In this document: positions 25,858-37,535 of the stretch, one piece after another | How positions within the stretch are numbered: the stretch's first letter is position 1 | Layout: the number at the start of each line of letters is the position of its first letter | Assembly (NCBI RefSeq): GCF_040412425.1 | Contig: NC_089766.1 | Location: 18,731,774-18,795,773, forward strand | Direction: 5' to 3' | Origin: Macrobrachium rosenbergii | Taxonomy: Eukaryota; Arthropoda; Malacostraca; Decapoda; Palaemonidae | DNA: 64,000 nt | Position numbers and translations under genes: made by a program | Notes under the pieces: generated by a model | The model's database searches: none | The model's input: the letters and a program-made list of their open reading frames with translations, nothing else | What the model was told of the DNA's origin: nothing

Positions 25858-28812
25858 TGTTCTTTTCCCTGTGTCACCAAATGTCACCTGTTCGGTTATC
25901 AATCCTAATGACCAACCTAACTTTTCTATCGAGAGCTAAATTCTTCTTCCGATATCAACGGAACAAAATGATTTCTGTTTCATAAGAGTTAAATTTATTC
26001 TTTATTTCAGAAGTTTACATTGGCTATGTCAAACAAAGTTCAACAGGGTCACAGATAGATTCATGATTAAGATTAAGATTTATGAAAGCACTTCAGCTGT
26101 TAAACAACCATTCCGCTCCCCAGAGAGACAAGAGAGAGAGAGAGAGATAGAAGAGAGAGGAGAACATATAAAGACTTGTATGTTCTTAATCTTATTCCCA
26201 AATGTTAATTACTAGAGAAAGAAATCAAAAGGTCTCTAAAAACTGCTGAAGTCTGTTCTTTTTCCCTGTTCCAAATACACCTGTTCATAATTTTAGTCTG
26301 TGTCTAGAAATATTTAACTGGAAGAACATCTTATAACCTGTTCCCAAATTCACATTTTCAAAAGAACAGAAATATAAATCTCCTGAAGATTTTTCTTCCT
26401 GTTCCCCTGATCACCTGCTCATAAAGAATTTTAAATATAAAGTACTGGAATATTTTATCCATGTTCCCTGTATCCCCCAAATATGTTTGTCCATAAACAG
26501 GCATATAAAGGGGAAGAACATTGTCTTCTTCCCTGTTTTAGCAAATATCATGTTCATAAAAGAACAGAAATATACGGTAAGAAATATCCATTTATCCAAG
26601 TATCCCCAAATGTCAATGTTCATAAAATAAAATATAAAAATCTGGGAAATGTTCTTATTTCCCAAGTTTAATTATCATCCATGTATCATAAATATATATA
26701 TATAAATATAAATACAAGCCTGAGGATGCTTAATTTATTCCCAAAATATGTGGGACCTTTCATAAAAAATTATCACAATGAATATAAAAGGGTGTCCTGT
26801 TATATCATCTGTTTGCTGGCTCATCCCCTGTTCCCAAAATCTACAATCTGTTCATTTTATAAATACAAATATAAAGGGCCATTCTTTGTTTCAAAATTGA
26901 CGACTGGGCCTCTGTCTTCATGTTAGTTCCCAAATGTCACTATTCATAAAGGGGAACAAAAAGTATTTATCATGACTGGCTGAAGCTATATTAAAACCCT
27001 TATTCCCAAATACCACTCTGATCATACATAAAAATATAAAGACTTGATATAAAATATATCAGAGCACATGACGGAAAAACGTACTTAAAAGGGCTGTTGT
27101 TCCCAAAAGTCACCTGTTCATAAAGAACAGAAATATAAAGGGCTGAAGATGTTTCTTTTAACCTGTTCCCCAAATATCACCTGTTCATAAAAGAACAGAA
27201 ATATAAAGGTGCTGAGACCTTCTTCTTCCCTTTGTGTTCATAAAATGAAAGTATAAAGGTGCTGGAGATCTTTTCCCTGTTCCCAAATGTCAACAGAAAT
27301 ATAAAGGTGCTGGGATGTTCTTCTTCCTGTTCCCCAAATATCATGTGTTCATAAAAAGAACAGAAATATAAATAATACTGGGATGTTCTTCTTCCCTGTT
27401 CCCAAATGTCACCTGTTCATAAAAGAACAGAAAACATAAAGGGGCTGAGATGTTCTTCTTCCCTGTTCCCCAAATAAACTGTTCATAAAAGAACAGAAAT
27501 ATAAGGGGCTGGGATGTTCTTCTTCCCTGTTCCCAAATGTCACCTGTTCATAAAAGAACAGAAATATAAAGGTGCTGGGATGTTCTTCTTCCTGTTCCCA
27601 AATGTCACCTGTTCATAAAAGAACAGAAATATAAAGGGACTGGGATGTTCTTCTTCCCTGTTCCCAAATGTCACCTGTTCATAAAAGCGAACAGAAATAT
27701 AAAGGGGCTGAGATGTTCTTTTCCCTGTTCCCAAATGTCACCTGTTCATAAAAGAATAGAAATATAAAAAGGGCTGGGATGTTCTTCTTCCTGTTCCCCA
27801 AATGTCACCTGTTCATAAAAGAACAGAAATATAAAGGTGACTGGGATGTTCTTCTTCCCTGTTCCCAAATGTCACCTGTTCATAAAAGAACAGAAATATA
27901 AAGGGGCTGGAGATGTTCTTTCCCCTGTTCCCAAATGTCACCTGTTCATAAAAGAACAGAAATATAAAGGGGCTGAGATGTTCTTCTTCCCTGTTCCCAA
28001 ATGTCACCTGTTCATAAAAGAACAGAAATATAAAGGGGCTGGGATGTTCTTTTCCCTGTTCCCAAATATCACCTGTTCATAAAAGAATAGAAATATAAAG
28101 GGGCTGGGATGTTCTTCTTCCCTGTTCCCAAATGTCACCTGTTCATAAAAGAACAGAAATATAAAGGGGCTGATGATGTTCTTTTCCCTGTTCCCCCAAA
28201 TGTCACCTGTTCATAAAAGAACAGAAATATAAAGGGGCTGGGATGTTCTTCTTCCCCTGTTCCCAAATGTCACTCTGTTCATAAAAGAACAGAAATATAA
28301 AGGGACTGGGATGTTCTTCTTCCCTGTTCCCAAATATCACCTGTTCATAAAAGAATAGAAATATAAAGGGGCTGGGATGTTCTTCTTCCCTGTTCCCAAA
28401 TGTCACCTGTTCATAAAAGAACAGAAATATAAAGGGGCTGGAGATGTTCTTCTTCCCTGTTCCCAAATGTCACGTGTTCATAAAGGAACAGAAATATAAA
28501 GGTGCTGGGATGTTCTTCTTCCTGTTCCAAATGTCACCCAGTTCATAAAAGAACAGAAATATAAATGAGGGCTGGAGATGTTCTTTCTTTCCTGTTCCCC
28601 AATGTCACCTTTTCATAAAAGAACAGAAATATAAAGGGGCTGGATATGTTCTTCTTCCCCTGTTCCCAAATGTCACCTGTTCATAAAAGAACAGAAATAT
28701 AAATGGGCTGGAGATGTTCTTCTTTCCTGTTCCCAAATGTCACCTGTTCATAAAAGAACAAAAATATAAAGGGCTGAGATCTTCCCTGTTTCCAAATGTC
28801 ACCTGTTAATAA
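25858..28812. repeat. 66-bp minisatellite array with a dyad in every unit
   Basis: The unit is 66 bp: CTGTTCCCAAATGTCACC, the dyad CTGTTCATAAAAGAACAG, AAATATAAAGGGGCTGGGAT and GTTCTTCTTCC. About 25 near-regular copies run from about 27,090 to 28,812. Before that (25,858-27,090) copies are scattered and strongly degenerate. The dyad has 6-bp arms (CTGTTC/GAACAG) around ATAAAA. Because 66 is a multiple of 3 and the unit lacks stops in some frames, both strands show open frames made of 22-residue repeats (EQVTFGNREEEH... on minus, PVPKCHLFIKEQKYKG... on plus). Frequent 1-2 bp indels break these frames, which argues against coding. Short (GA)n lies at 26,121-26,160. Confidence 0.92.
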
Positions 28813-29156
28813 AAGAACACACGACGGGGAAACAGGTTGTGAAATACCCAGATCTTGGATTTTCACTCTGATTTATTTTAGTAACTGTATCTAAGAAACG
28901 AAATCCGAGATATTTTGCAAACAAGCAACCACTTTTCTCTCTCGGATCTCTCTCTGAGTAAAGAATTGAAGTGAGCAAATATACATATAAATACTTTTCA
29001 TAAACATTTTAATTTTAATAATATTAATCTATATATATATCAATATACTCGATAAAAAGCACTTGGACGATGCTGAATGGTAAACTGATTCAGTTTCTGA
29101 ATTTGTGGTGGGATTTCATTATCTGTCCTTGGGTAAACGTTAGGGATTTACACAGA
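28813..29156. other. Unique AT-rich sequence, no gene recognised
   Basis: Flank right of the 66-bp array, nothing supported. Confidence 0.35.
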
Positions 29157-29197
29157 CTCTCTCTCTCTCTCTCTCTCTCTCCCTCTCTCTCTCTCTT
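29157..29197. repeat. (CT)n microsatellite
   Basis: CT run with one CCC interruption. Confidence 0.95.
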
Positions 29198-29758
29198 TGT
29201 CGTTGTACGATTTTTGTCAGTTGTAAAGTTCCAGTGCCATTAATATGAGAGAGTTACTACACTACACGAAGGTAAGATGTATATTGTCTGTCATAAGATT
29301 TCGCCTAAATGAACACTGTGATTCAAATGATATTTTGAAAAAGCTCCTCTAAGAATTTCTTTAGAATCGTCCAGCGAGGAAGAGTTGCTGAATGAGGCCC
29401 AGAAAGAAAACAACAGAAAGCGATAATATCCGGTTGCAACTCTCCTTTCAAAGAAAAGTCAGGAAAAACTTTCCTTCTTCCTCGACAGAAGCTCGATTGC
29501 TCTACTCTCTTTGTACAGAAACTTAAGGTTGCAAATACTTCCTGTTATATTTGTCCAGAAATTTTATTTACAAGTTTTGCCTTAACATCTTAGTTACACA
29601 TTTTTGTCTCTTGTTCCATGCATAAGAACTTGATAAATGTGTTAATTATAAATGAAATGACGTATTGTACCGCCAGCAAATACCGTAACAAAATAGTCAA
29701 AGTAATATAATTGATCATCCACATGGACAAAAGCACACACATATGTATGTATTTGCAA
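29198..29758. other. Unique sequence, no gene recognised
   Basis: No recognisable domain or RNA. Confidence 0.35.
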
Positions 29759-29769
29759 ATGTGTGTGTG

Positions 29770-29857
<88 letters not shown>

Positions 29858-29867
29858 TATATATATA
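29759..29867. repeat. Compound (TG)n(TA)n microsatellite
   Basis: Six TG units, then about 48 TA units with one break near 29,850. Confidence 0.96.
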
Positions 29868-30112
29868 AGAACTCCCTATCAAATTGCATCCCTCTAAAAA
29901 AATTGACAACATTCAAACATTCACAACTCTTTTTTTTAAGAGATATTTTAAAAATATTTGTTGCATATTAATCCTTGACGTCTCTACTTTCAATCACAAA
30001 CATTGTTTTGAAAATTAAATCCCCCTGACCTTTTTGCAGATCTTTCCACATGTACTGCAACCAATATGATTTAAATGATTTAAAAGGCCCAAAACAGTTC
30101 CCAAAAGCCTAA

Positions 30113-30320
30113 TTGCTATGTAATAAAGCTTGGACAGTAACCCCAAGCAAGGGTGCGTTCCTAACCTCCCCACACCCATAAAGCTCCCCAACCCCGGGAC
30201 CGCACTTTTCGTTTCTGCACCTAAAACATCTTCAAGAAGCCCTTTGGCTATTATAACAAAGCTGGACAGTTACCCTTGCACATAAAGATGCTCCCCACCC
30301 ATCCCCCCATCCCCCCTTTT
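30113..30320. repeat. Two-copy repeat with C-rich tract
   Basis: TAATAAAGCTTGGACAGTAACCCC at about 30,119 recurs as ATAACAAAGCTGGACAGTTACCC at about 30,254. Each is followed by CCCC-rich sequence. The second ends in C4, C3, C6 and C6 runs within 30,292-30,316, which is four G-runs on the minus strand (G-quadruplex type). The GGACAGT plus C-rich theme resembles the blocks at 16.9 and 19.7 kb. Confidence 0.55.
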
Positions 30321-30640
30321 TCTTCCCCTCCCTGAACCGAGTGTTTCGTATCATAACCAAAAAATTAATGAAATGATCATAATCAAAGACAACATTATAA
30401 TAATAAAGATTTTCAATAATAATAGAAGACAATACACATTTTGCATAATATAAAAATATTAAAAACAATATAATAAAAAGTTTCATTTACCTTATTATTG
30501 CAGGCTTGTCTGCAAGACTCTGGGCTCTTTCATATTCGAGTAGTAACCGTTGTCGTCGTAGTCCAAAGAAAGTCCGTAAGATAAGTCCATTTTCGTTCCA
30601 GGTCGTCAGGTTGTAGGGCTGTAGGTGACTGTTACAGTTG

Positions 30641-31897
30641 CTAGTAACTAGAAGAGGAAGGAATAAACCTTACATCTTCATATTCCTCTAGAAGGTGGTC
30701 GTCTGGTGAGGGCTCATCAGGCTCATCTTCATTGGGTGATGCTGCAAGAGCCTTTTGCCTCTCAATAAGTTCTAATAACCACTTAGCACCTGTAGCAACC
30801 AAATAATTTTGACACAGGTGTTCAATGTCTTGTAGCTTCTGCTTTTGAATCATTATATTATCGTGTATGTATTTGTTATTGACAGGAGCACTGAGGTCCA
30901 ACTCACTTGCCCGCCTACCCTTCCGACCTGGAACAAGACTGACTTTAAAATCTTCGTCGCTCATACCATACTCTGCTTTGAGGAGGTACTCTGTTGGGTA
31001 ATCCTAGTCACAATAATGGAGGCTGCATTACTGAACTGCTTACCTGTAGTAGCGCGCTTCATCACTTTCTTACTAGTAAACATTTGTTCATAATCTTTAA
31101 AGTCTCTCGCTGCATTATGACTGTTGGGAACTTTATTTTACAGTTCTGTGATCCAAAGACCCTATAGTAATCATTGATGCTCCTCATGAAGAGCCCAGAG
31201 TTAGCAATAGCCGTCTCAATAACCCCAAATGCACGATCGCACGCCATATAGGAGTGTCCAGACACCTCTGTCACGGGAGAAAATAGGATCTTCAAGCTCA
31301 ACATCAAAAGAGGCATCATCTACCTCAAACCTCTTACTAGACCCAGCCCCAGAGTCCTGTGAGGATTGACCACTTATTATTATAGAAGCACTTTTCCCAA
31401 GTCTATGACAACAGAATCACTACTAGTAGGCTTATCACCTTTTCTTTCACTGTCGAGTCACTGTCTACAGTCTCTATAGTAGTTTCAAAGCAGCTGCTAG
31501 TATAATCAGGACCATCAGGTCTGATTCACTGCTGCTTGGAATATATTCCTCCTCTACGTCCTCCATGAACTGCTGGGAATGCACAGCACTTTTCTCTGAG
31601 AGATTGTTTTCCATGCCAAAACACATCATCATCGTCGTCAGAATCTCTGATAACTATTTTTCTGGGGTTTTAAAGGAAAGCTTTTTTATTGGCCTTGCTT
31701 TGAACTGTTACTGACGAACCGTAAAATGCCTTCACTTTGCTCTTTTTCCCTTTAGGTGTTAGTGTAATCACAACATCCCCATGATGTTGTGGAACATCGG
31801 TTCCACTTCCTGATAAAGATGCACTAATATTGGCAGTATCACGCACTGTTACACCTTTTTTTCCCCCACTACCACTCCTTCGAGTGTTCTTCTCCAT
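30641..31897 (-). pseudogene. Broken multicopy gene with a DUF7869-like C-terminal region
   Basis: Three minus-strand pieces follow in order. The first (31,897-31,670) starts with ATG and encodes a basic, Gly/Ser-rich N-terminus; an acidic Ser/Asp stretch (VISDSDDDDDVF and EEEYIPSSSESD) follows after frameshifts. The second (31,319-31,062) contains VSGHSYMACDRAFGVIE, like the SGHSF..D-DFG-IEK block of large arthropod proteins annotated DUF7869. The third (30,964-30,641) has a PGRKGR motif, a helical segment (IQKQKLQDIEHLCQNYL) and an acidic Ser-rich tail. In the family the N-terminus and the SGHS block are normally separated by several hundred residues that are missing here, so an internal deletion plus frameshifts is inferred. 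Such proteins are often multicopy and transposon-associated; their function is not established. Family name is from memory. Confidence 0.55.
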
Positions 31898-32012
31898 TAT
31901 TTTGAACAGTATAGCACAAAAAATATGAAGTTTTCACTGAAAAACACCAAAACACAGACGACCGGCAAAAGCGTGACTCTGTTCTCGACTATAAACAAAC
32001 CGGACTCTTGTG

Positions 32013-32051
32013 ATTGGCTGAGAGCGAGCGTGAATGCTCTTCGCTGATTGG
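32013..32051 (-). promoter_or_regulatory. CCAAT-box pair upstream of the DUF7869-like pseudogene
   Basis: Two GATTGGCTG sequences (ATTGG at 32,013 and 32,047; CCAAT on the minus strand) lie 34 bp apart, about 115-155 bp upstream of the ATG at 31,897. They sit in a locally GC-richer stretch. Paired CCAAT boxes fit an NF-Y-type promoter, but this is inferred from position and motif only. Confidence 0.4.
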
Positions 32052-32101
32052 CTGCGTGGCAGATAGATCCCTAGTATGCAGGCGCGTTCGCAAGGCCACT
32101 G

Positions 32102-32357
32102 CACTATAGAAAGGCTAACTTGAAATAGATCCTTAGTATATGGTTATTCGGCCGAGTCCAAATTCTGTATACGAAGGATTATTTCAATTTGGCGAGAAGG
32201 TTTTATACCCAATGCTACTTCTGGGGATTTTCGACCAACTTGCAGATTGAATTTCTGTCTGAAATTTTGTAGGAAGAAAGTTCAATACTTGCTCCATCGA
32301 GAACCCTGATAAAAAAAAAAAAAAACCCCAATTTCGAGATAGATCCTTTCTATAGTG
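32102..32357. mobile_element. MITE-like element with 13-bp terminal inverted repeats
   Basis: CACTATAGAAAGG (32,102-32,114) is mirrored exactly by CCTTTCTATAGTG (32,345-32,357). Inside each end a TTGAAAT or TCGAAAT plus AGATCC motif is also roughly inverted. The interior (about 230 bp) has no coding capacity and includes an A15-type run near 32,311-32,326. No clear target-site duplication is visible, so the limits are those of the repeats. Confidence 0.6.
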
Positions 32358-32713
32358 AACGCCTTGTTACAAACTACATAATTTGTATATCCACGAACAC
32401 AGTAATCTCTCTTTATTGCTATAATATATAATAAATATATATATATATATATACTTATATGGATTTGAATGTTTTATCATATAACGAGATTGTATAGAAG
32501 TGTTATGCCTCTGCAAAACAAAGGTAGGGAGGTGGGAGAGTGTTGGGATGGGATGGGGACTGCTTTACGGATTGCTGTTTTGCCCTCAGAAACGGTCAAA
32601 GAATACTACATAACGGAAACAGTTCATCAACATTTACAATATCAGTATAAAACAACAAAAATTAGTGTTTTATGGGCCAATTTTTTTTATTCATATTATA
32701 CTGTATATTACAG

Positions 32714-32715
<2 letters not shown>
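32358..32715. other. AT-rich sequence with short (TA)n at about 32,435-32,451
   Basis: Part of a plus-strand frame starts at 32,469 and runs into the TA repeat; no domain recognised. Confidence 0.35.

Positions 32716-32806
<91 letters not shown>
32716..32806. repeat. (TA)n microsatellite
   Basis: About 45 TA units. Confidence 0.97.
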
Positions 32807-32812
<6 letters not shown>

Positions 32813-33263
32813 AATAAATAGAGCTGTTCATAAAACCATTGCATGTCGTAAACTTTATGTTTAAGGAGAATAAATGAAAAGTTTTATTTACGAAAAAATC
32901 GTTAGGCTGATTCCCTTTAGCCAGTCAACAAAACATAATATTATCAATTAATAATCGACGTTTTGCTGTAAATAAAGCAGCACGTGAAACAATAAATAAT
33001 TCACTTTTAATACTAAGAATACGACCTGAGGTCACAAGCACTCTTTCAAATTCATGAAGGTTATTCATGAATTATACGTCATTTCTGCAGTATTATTACT
33101 GTAATTCTTATAAAGAGACTTTCTACCTCACGCCCGAACAAAGCTCAGGAATCTTATGCGACAAAGGCCATATAAAGAATTAGAATCTGAGCAGCCTACT
33201 CGGGAGTCCCGTGAGAGTTACCTAGGCAGGCTGCGCACCTTGCATACCTGCGAGTTTTACTGA

Positions 33264-33351
33264 ATTTCCTAACCAGCTAAGGATTCAGGTGATAGCATTT
33301 TACTCAGATCACCCCTGTATCCTGAGGTCACTCCTTCCGATGTTAGGAAAT
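33264..33351. repeat. Inverted repeat, 10-bp arms
   Basis: ATTTCCTAAC (33,264-33,273) and GTTAGGAAAT (33,342-33,351) are perfect inverted copies 68 bp apart. A second small inverted pair, GCAGCCT...AGGCTGC, sits just left at about 33,191-33,235. Either could be a fold-back remnant; no function is evident. Confidence 0.6.
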
Positions 33352-33770
33352 ATCATAACTTCCGGCTCAGCTGGGCGATTTCCCTCTTGAAAAAAATAAA
33401 AAAAAGAGAGAACTAAAAGGGCATATTTGCTTTAACTCAATTCAGGCTCCCGTACCTATAATAATTACTTATTTATTATGTTAGTAAATGTATCTGAGAA
33501 AGATAGAACACTAACTTAGTGTTTGTAATACAAAGAAAGCTAAGGAATAACGGAAGGTAACACGGACAAAAATTGCATCATAAAAAATTTTCATCCAATG
33601 AGGTACCAAAAGCAAAAATGCCCATGGACAAAATATCTGAATTTGTCATCATAAGTACGTTGGGAATAAGCACACAATCAAATAATGTAAGTATCGTCAT
33701 TGCGATCACGATGCGGAGTGTTTGTTGGCTATTTTATAATAATAATAAGACAAGATATATATATATAATA
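33352..33770. other. Unique AT-rich sequence, no gene recognised
   Basis: A 66-codon frame at 33,573-33,773 has no recognisable domain. Confidence 0.35.
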
Positions 33771-33794
33771 TAATATTATTATTATATTATATTA

Positions 33795-33854
<60 letters not shown>
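33771..33854. repeat. (ATT)n microsatellite
   Basis: About 27 ATT units, preceded by a TA/ATAATATT transition from about 33,755. It is the only long trinucleotide repeat in the window. Confidence 0.95.
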
Positions 33855-34961
33855 CTAAAAAAAGGACACCATTTTAAAAACTCTTATTTCAAAATAGAGG
33901 TTATACAGTAGTCTCAGCTGAATTTATATTTTGTTTTCTCTCTTAGTCTAATTATTCCCTTTTTCTATAAAACACCAATCGCGATTTAAGCTATGTTCAT
34001 CTTATCAGGTACAGAAACCGTCAGTTTATTAACAGAGTAAGGCTAACTTTCTTACTTGCACTGAAAGGCGAGTGCAACAAGATAAGAGGATTAATGTTCT
34101 TGCAAATTAACCTGGCTAAATTCTTCCATGGGCACTTATTCATTGAGGAACCCGTGGGTGAAATGAGTATCTGAAACAAAAAACTTGGTCACTGGAAAAT
34201 AGCAAGGGACTAGAAAAGAACAAGCGAGATTGAAACGTATTTGAACAGGCTGGGTTCCATCAGTGAAAAAAGGAATATTTATAGAAGTGAGTCCTAGTAT
34301 GGTGAGAGAGGTCAAGAAGGAAAGAAAAAATTGGAAACAGGAAAAAGTCCTGGTCGTGGAATGGGAGAGCAGAAATAACAAAATGGAAGCGGTTTTCGTT
34401 CGAGAGAATTATGTTCAAGCAGACGGCAAAGGAATATTGCTTAATGTTAGGTCGCTTGGTTGTAAGAGGGCACAGAAGGAAAAGACAAAAAAGTAAATAC
34501 ATGAAATACTTTAATACTAATGCCAACTTTGTTACAGTACCTAGCTAAAGTTGCTGGATTTAGACAGTAAGATTGATTTCTCTATAGCTTTTGAACTTCT
34601 TTATGCTTCTTTTTCCCAGAATCACGGAAGTTCCATGCTGCTTGGATTGCCCTATGCAACCTAGGGAGGACACTATTGTCAGCCTCCTTTAGCTTTGTTT
34701 TCGTCCTCGAGGTTCTCAATGGGGCGATACTAAGACCCAGTTCCTTATGTAGTTGTTCCCCGCTGTCATCAAGTCAGTCTGAGGATCATTTTGCCTTGTG
34801 GTATGTCACTCCATCCGGCGGCAAAAATTGGTCTCTTTCTTAAATTTTTTAACGAAGTGAAGAACGTCATTAATAAGTGTATAATAAATACCCTGGTTAA
34901 CAATTTGATTCATAGGAAGAAATAAGTTAAGAATGGCCGAAGTTTCTTCGGTGTAATCGAG
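33855..34961. other. Unique sequence, no gene recognised
   Basis: Frames at 34,263-34,496 (plus, 77 codons, Lys/Glu-rich) and 34,136-34,526 (minus) overlap. Neither matches a family I know. Confidence 0.35.
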
Positions 34962-35265
34962 TTTTCTGTACAGCGTATAATGCTGGACGAAAATCTCAGC
35001 CACGGCCCATGAAACTCTCAGCCGCGGCCCATTAAACTTTCAGCCACGGCCCGGTTGTGGCCCGTGTTGTTGGCACCTATAAATAAAATAGAAACTACTT
35101 AGGCTAGAGGGCTGCAATTTGGTATGTTTGGTGATTGGAGGGTGGATGATTAGCTTACTAATTTGCAGCCCTCTAGCCTCAGTAGTTTTTAAGATCTGAG
35201 TGCGGATAGAAAAAGTGCGAACGGACAGACAAATAACCTTCTCAATAGTTTTCTTTTACAGAAAA
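34962..35265. mobile_element. Fold-back MITE of a type common in decapods
   Basis: The ends TTTTCTGTA (34,962-34,970) and TACAGAAAA (35,257-35,265) are inverted. Inside, GGCTAGAGGGCTGCAA (35,102-35,117) and TTGCAGCCCTCTAGCC (35,163-35,178) are a perfect 16-bp inverted pair; with flanking ACTACT(T/G)A the stem reaches 24 bp with one mismatch. A 29-bp motif (CAGCCACGGCCCATGAAA) repeats about three times near 34,998-35,060. There is no coding capacity. I recall near-identical sequence from decapod genomic DNA but cannot verify it here. Confidence 0.65.
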
Positions 35266-35334
35266 TAAACTAAATCCGATGTACTCCATCGATAAAGAAT
35301 CCCACCCAATAATATACTAAGGAATTTATCAGTC

Positions 35335-35910
35335 TTAGAATATTTCGACAAAATACATAGATTTACTACATTGACATCCTCAGTAAAAGCAAAATATAGC
35401 AGAATAGTGAAATTTCAAAACAAATCAGAATACAAGATATAAAAAAACGTTTACTTCAACTTAAAAACTTAAAAAATGTGAAAGACGTAAAATAATCTTG
35501 TAGCCCACTTGGTTACATCAATATATTTAAAGTGAGACAAAATAAAATTAGTAAAAACCAGGGCTTAAAAAACGAAAAAATTGAAGGTCAAAATAAAATT
35601 AATACTATAAAAGAAGAAACATAAAAGCGCAAAAACACTACATAAAACACCCACCAGCGGGCATATCAAGGAACTAAACAGAAGAACCTTCAGAGACCGA
35701 GAAACGAAAGACGAAGTGCAACGGGCCATTACGTATATGTACAATTGGATGGAGTAATTCTGCGATTTTAACGACGGAACTAGCTTTTATCATTATGGAC
35801 TCTAAGACGTGAAGTTCGTTTTTCATTTTGTACGTGTCCAATGATTTGGAAATCTTTGCCTCTATGGTGTTTTACAGATCTTTGAGTGATTTAATCAATA
35901 TTTGATTGTT
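35335..35910 (-). mobile_element. Penelope-like element, short 5'-truncated copy (inverted arm)
   Basis: This stretch is an inverted, diverged copy of 36,465-37,040. On the minus strand it begins inside the GIY-YIG domain (at the NPEQSN region), continues through the end of the coding region and covers the 3' non-coding part to GTCGAAATATTCTAAG. It stops there, without the hammerhead-like motif seen in the right copy. Its 5' end abuts the 5' end of the right copy at about 35,910, so both are 5'-truncated and head to head. Confidence 0.8.
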
Positions 35911-36589
35911 CACGGGTCTAGGAATGAATTTTTATAGTTCTTGCTATTTTAATTTTAAGTTGAATTCGATTGTCACTCTCCTCCACAGGGCATTGACACA
36001 TACATCTTCCTGGTTTAGTTTCCACGAGGAAATCATTAAATTAGGTATTTATTTTGAAAACAATTGTTTTCCTCGTAAACTCTTTCTCAGGTACTTAAAT
36101 AAAATACTCTACCGGAAAATGGTACCTCCTATCTCTATCAGCACTGTTCCCAAATTAAAAATGTATGCGAGTTTTCCGTTTCTTCATGATGACAGTTTCA
36201 GAAAAAAGCTAATTGATATAATACACAAAGAACTACCAGCACTAAACTTGAAACTTATTCCTAAGAACCCAGTCACCATTGGTTCTCTGTTCATATACAA
36301 AGACAAGCTGAGTCAATGTTTACATCCAACGTTGTATACAAATATATTTGCCCTAGATGTAGTCGAGGACCTATGTTGGATGTACAAAAGGCTACTAAAA
36401 GTACGCTTGGACTCTCATAGAGGAGTAAGTTTTAGGACAGGGGGTAGACTGTCCAATCCAGAACAATCAAATATTCGAATCACTCAAAGATCTGTAAAAC
36501 ACATAGAGGCCAAAGATTTCCAAATCATAGGACACGTACAAAATGAAAACGAACTTCACGTCTTAGAGTCCATAATGATAAAAAGCTAG
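35906..36589 (+). CDS. Penelope-like polyprotein fragment: RT thumb, linker and GIY-YIG endonuclease
   Basis: This is the longest convincing open frame in the window (227 codons). Residues about 3-65 (TGLGMNFYSS, FNFKLNS, LLHRALTHTSSW, FHEEIIKL) match the RT thumb of Penelope-like elements. Residues about 85-135 form the linker, with IGSLFIYKDKLSQCLHP. Residues about 150-227 are a GIY-YIG-type domain: RLLKVRLDSHRG, SFRTGGRLSNPEQSNIR and a NENELHVLES end. The RT fingers and palm (including YxDD) are absent, and the segment expected to hold the GIY...YVG strands is altered. It is a 5'-truncated, inactive copy that happens to stay open. The first codons derive from the truncation junction, so the true start is unknown. 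Confidence 0.8.
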   Translation: MFTGLGMNFYSSCYFNFKLNSIVTLLHRALTHTSSWFSFHEEIIKLGIYFENNCFPRKLFLRYLNKILYRKMVPPISISTVPKLKMYASFPFLHDDSFRKKLIDIIHKELPALNLKLIPKNPVTIGSLFIYKDKLSQCLHPTLYTNIFALDVVEDLCWMYKRLLKVRLDSHRGVSFRTGGRLSNPEQSNIRITQRSVKHIEAKDFQIIGHVQNENELHVLESIMIKS

Positions 36590-37467
<878 letters not shown>

Positions 37468-37503
37468 TATATGTGTGTATGTATATATATGTACGAGTGA
37501 GTG

Positions 37504-37534
<31 letters not shown>

Positions 37535-37535
37535 A

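Noticed and set aside
25858..28812. A CRISPR-like array or a repetitive coding gene
   Set aside because: Units follow each other without unique spacers, so it is not CRISPR. Frequent 1-2 bp indels break every frame, so a repeat protein is not supported.
25858..28812. LexA/SOS-box resemblance of CTGTTCATAAAAGAACAG (CTGT-N10-ACAG)
   Set aside because: The context is animal minisatellite DNA, and bacterial SOS regulation does not apply; the match is a consequence of the dyad.
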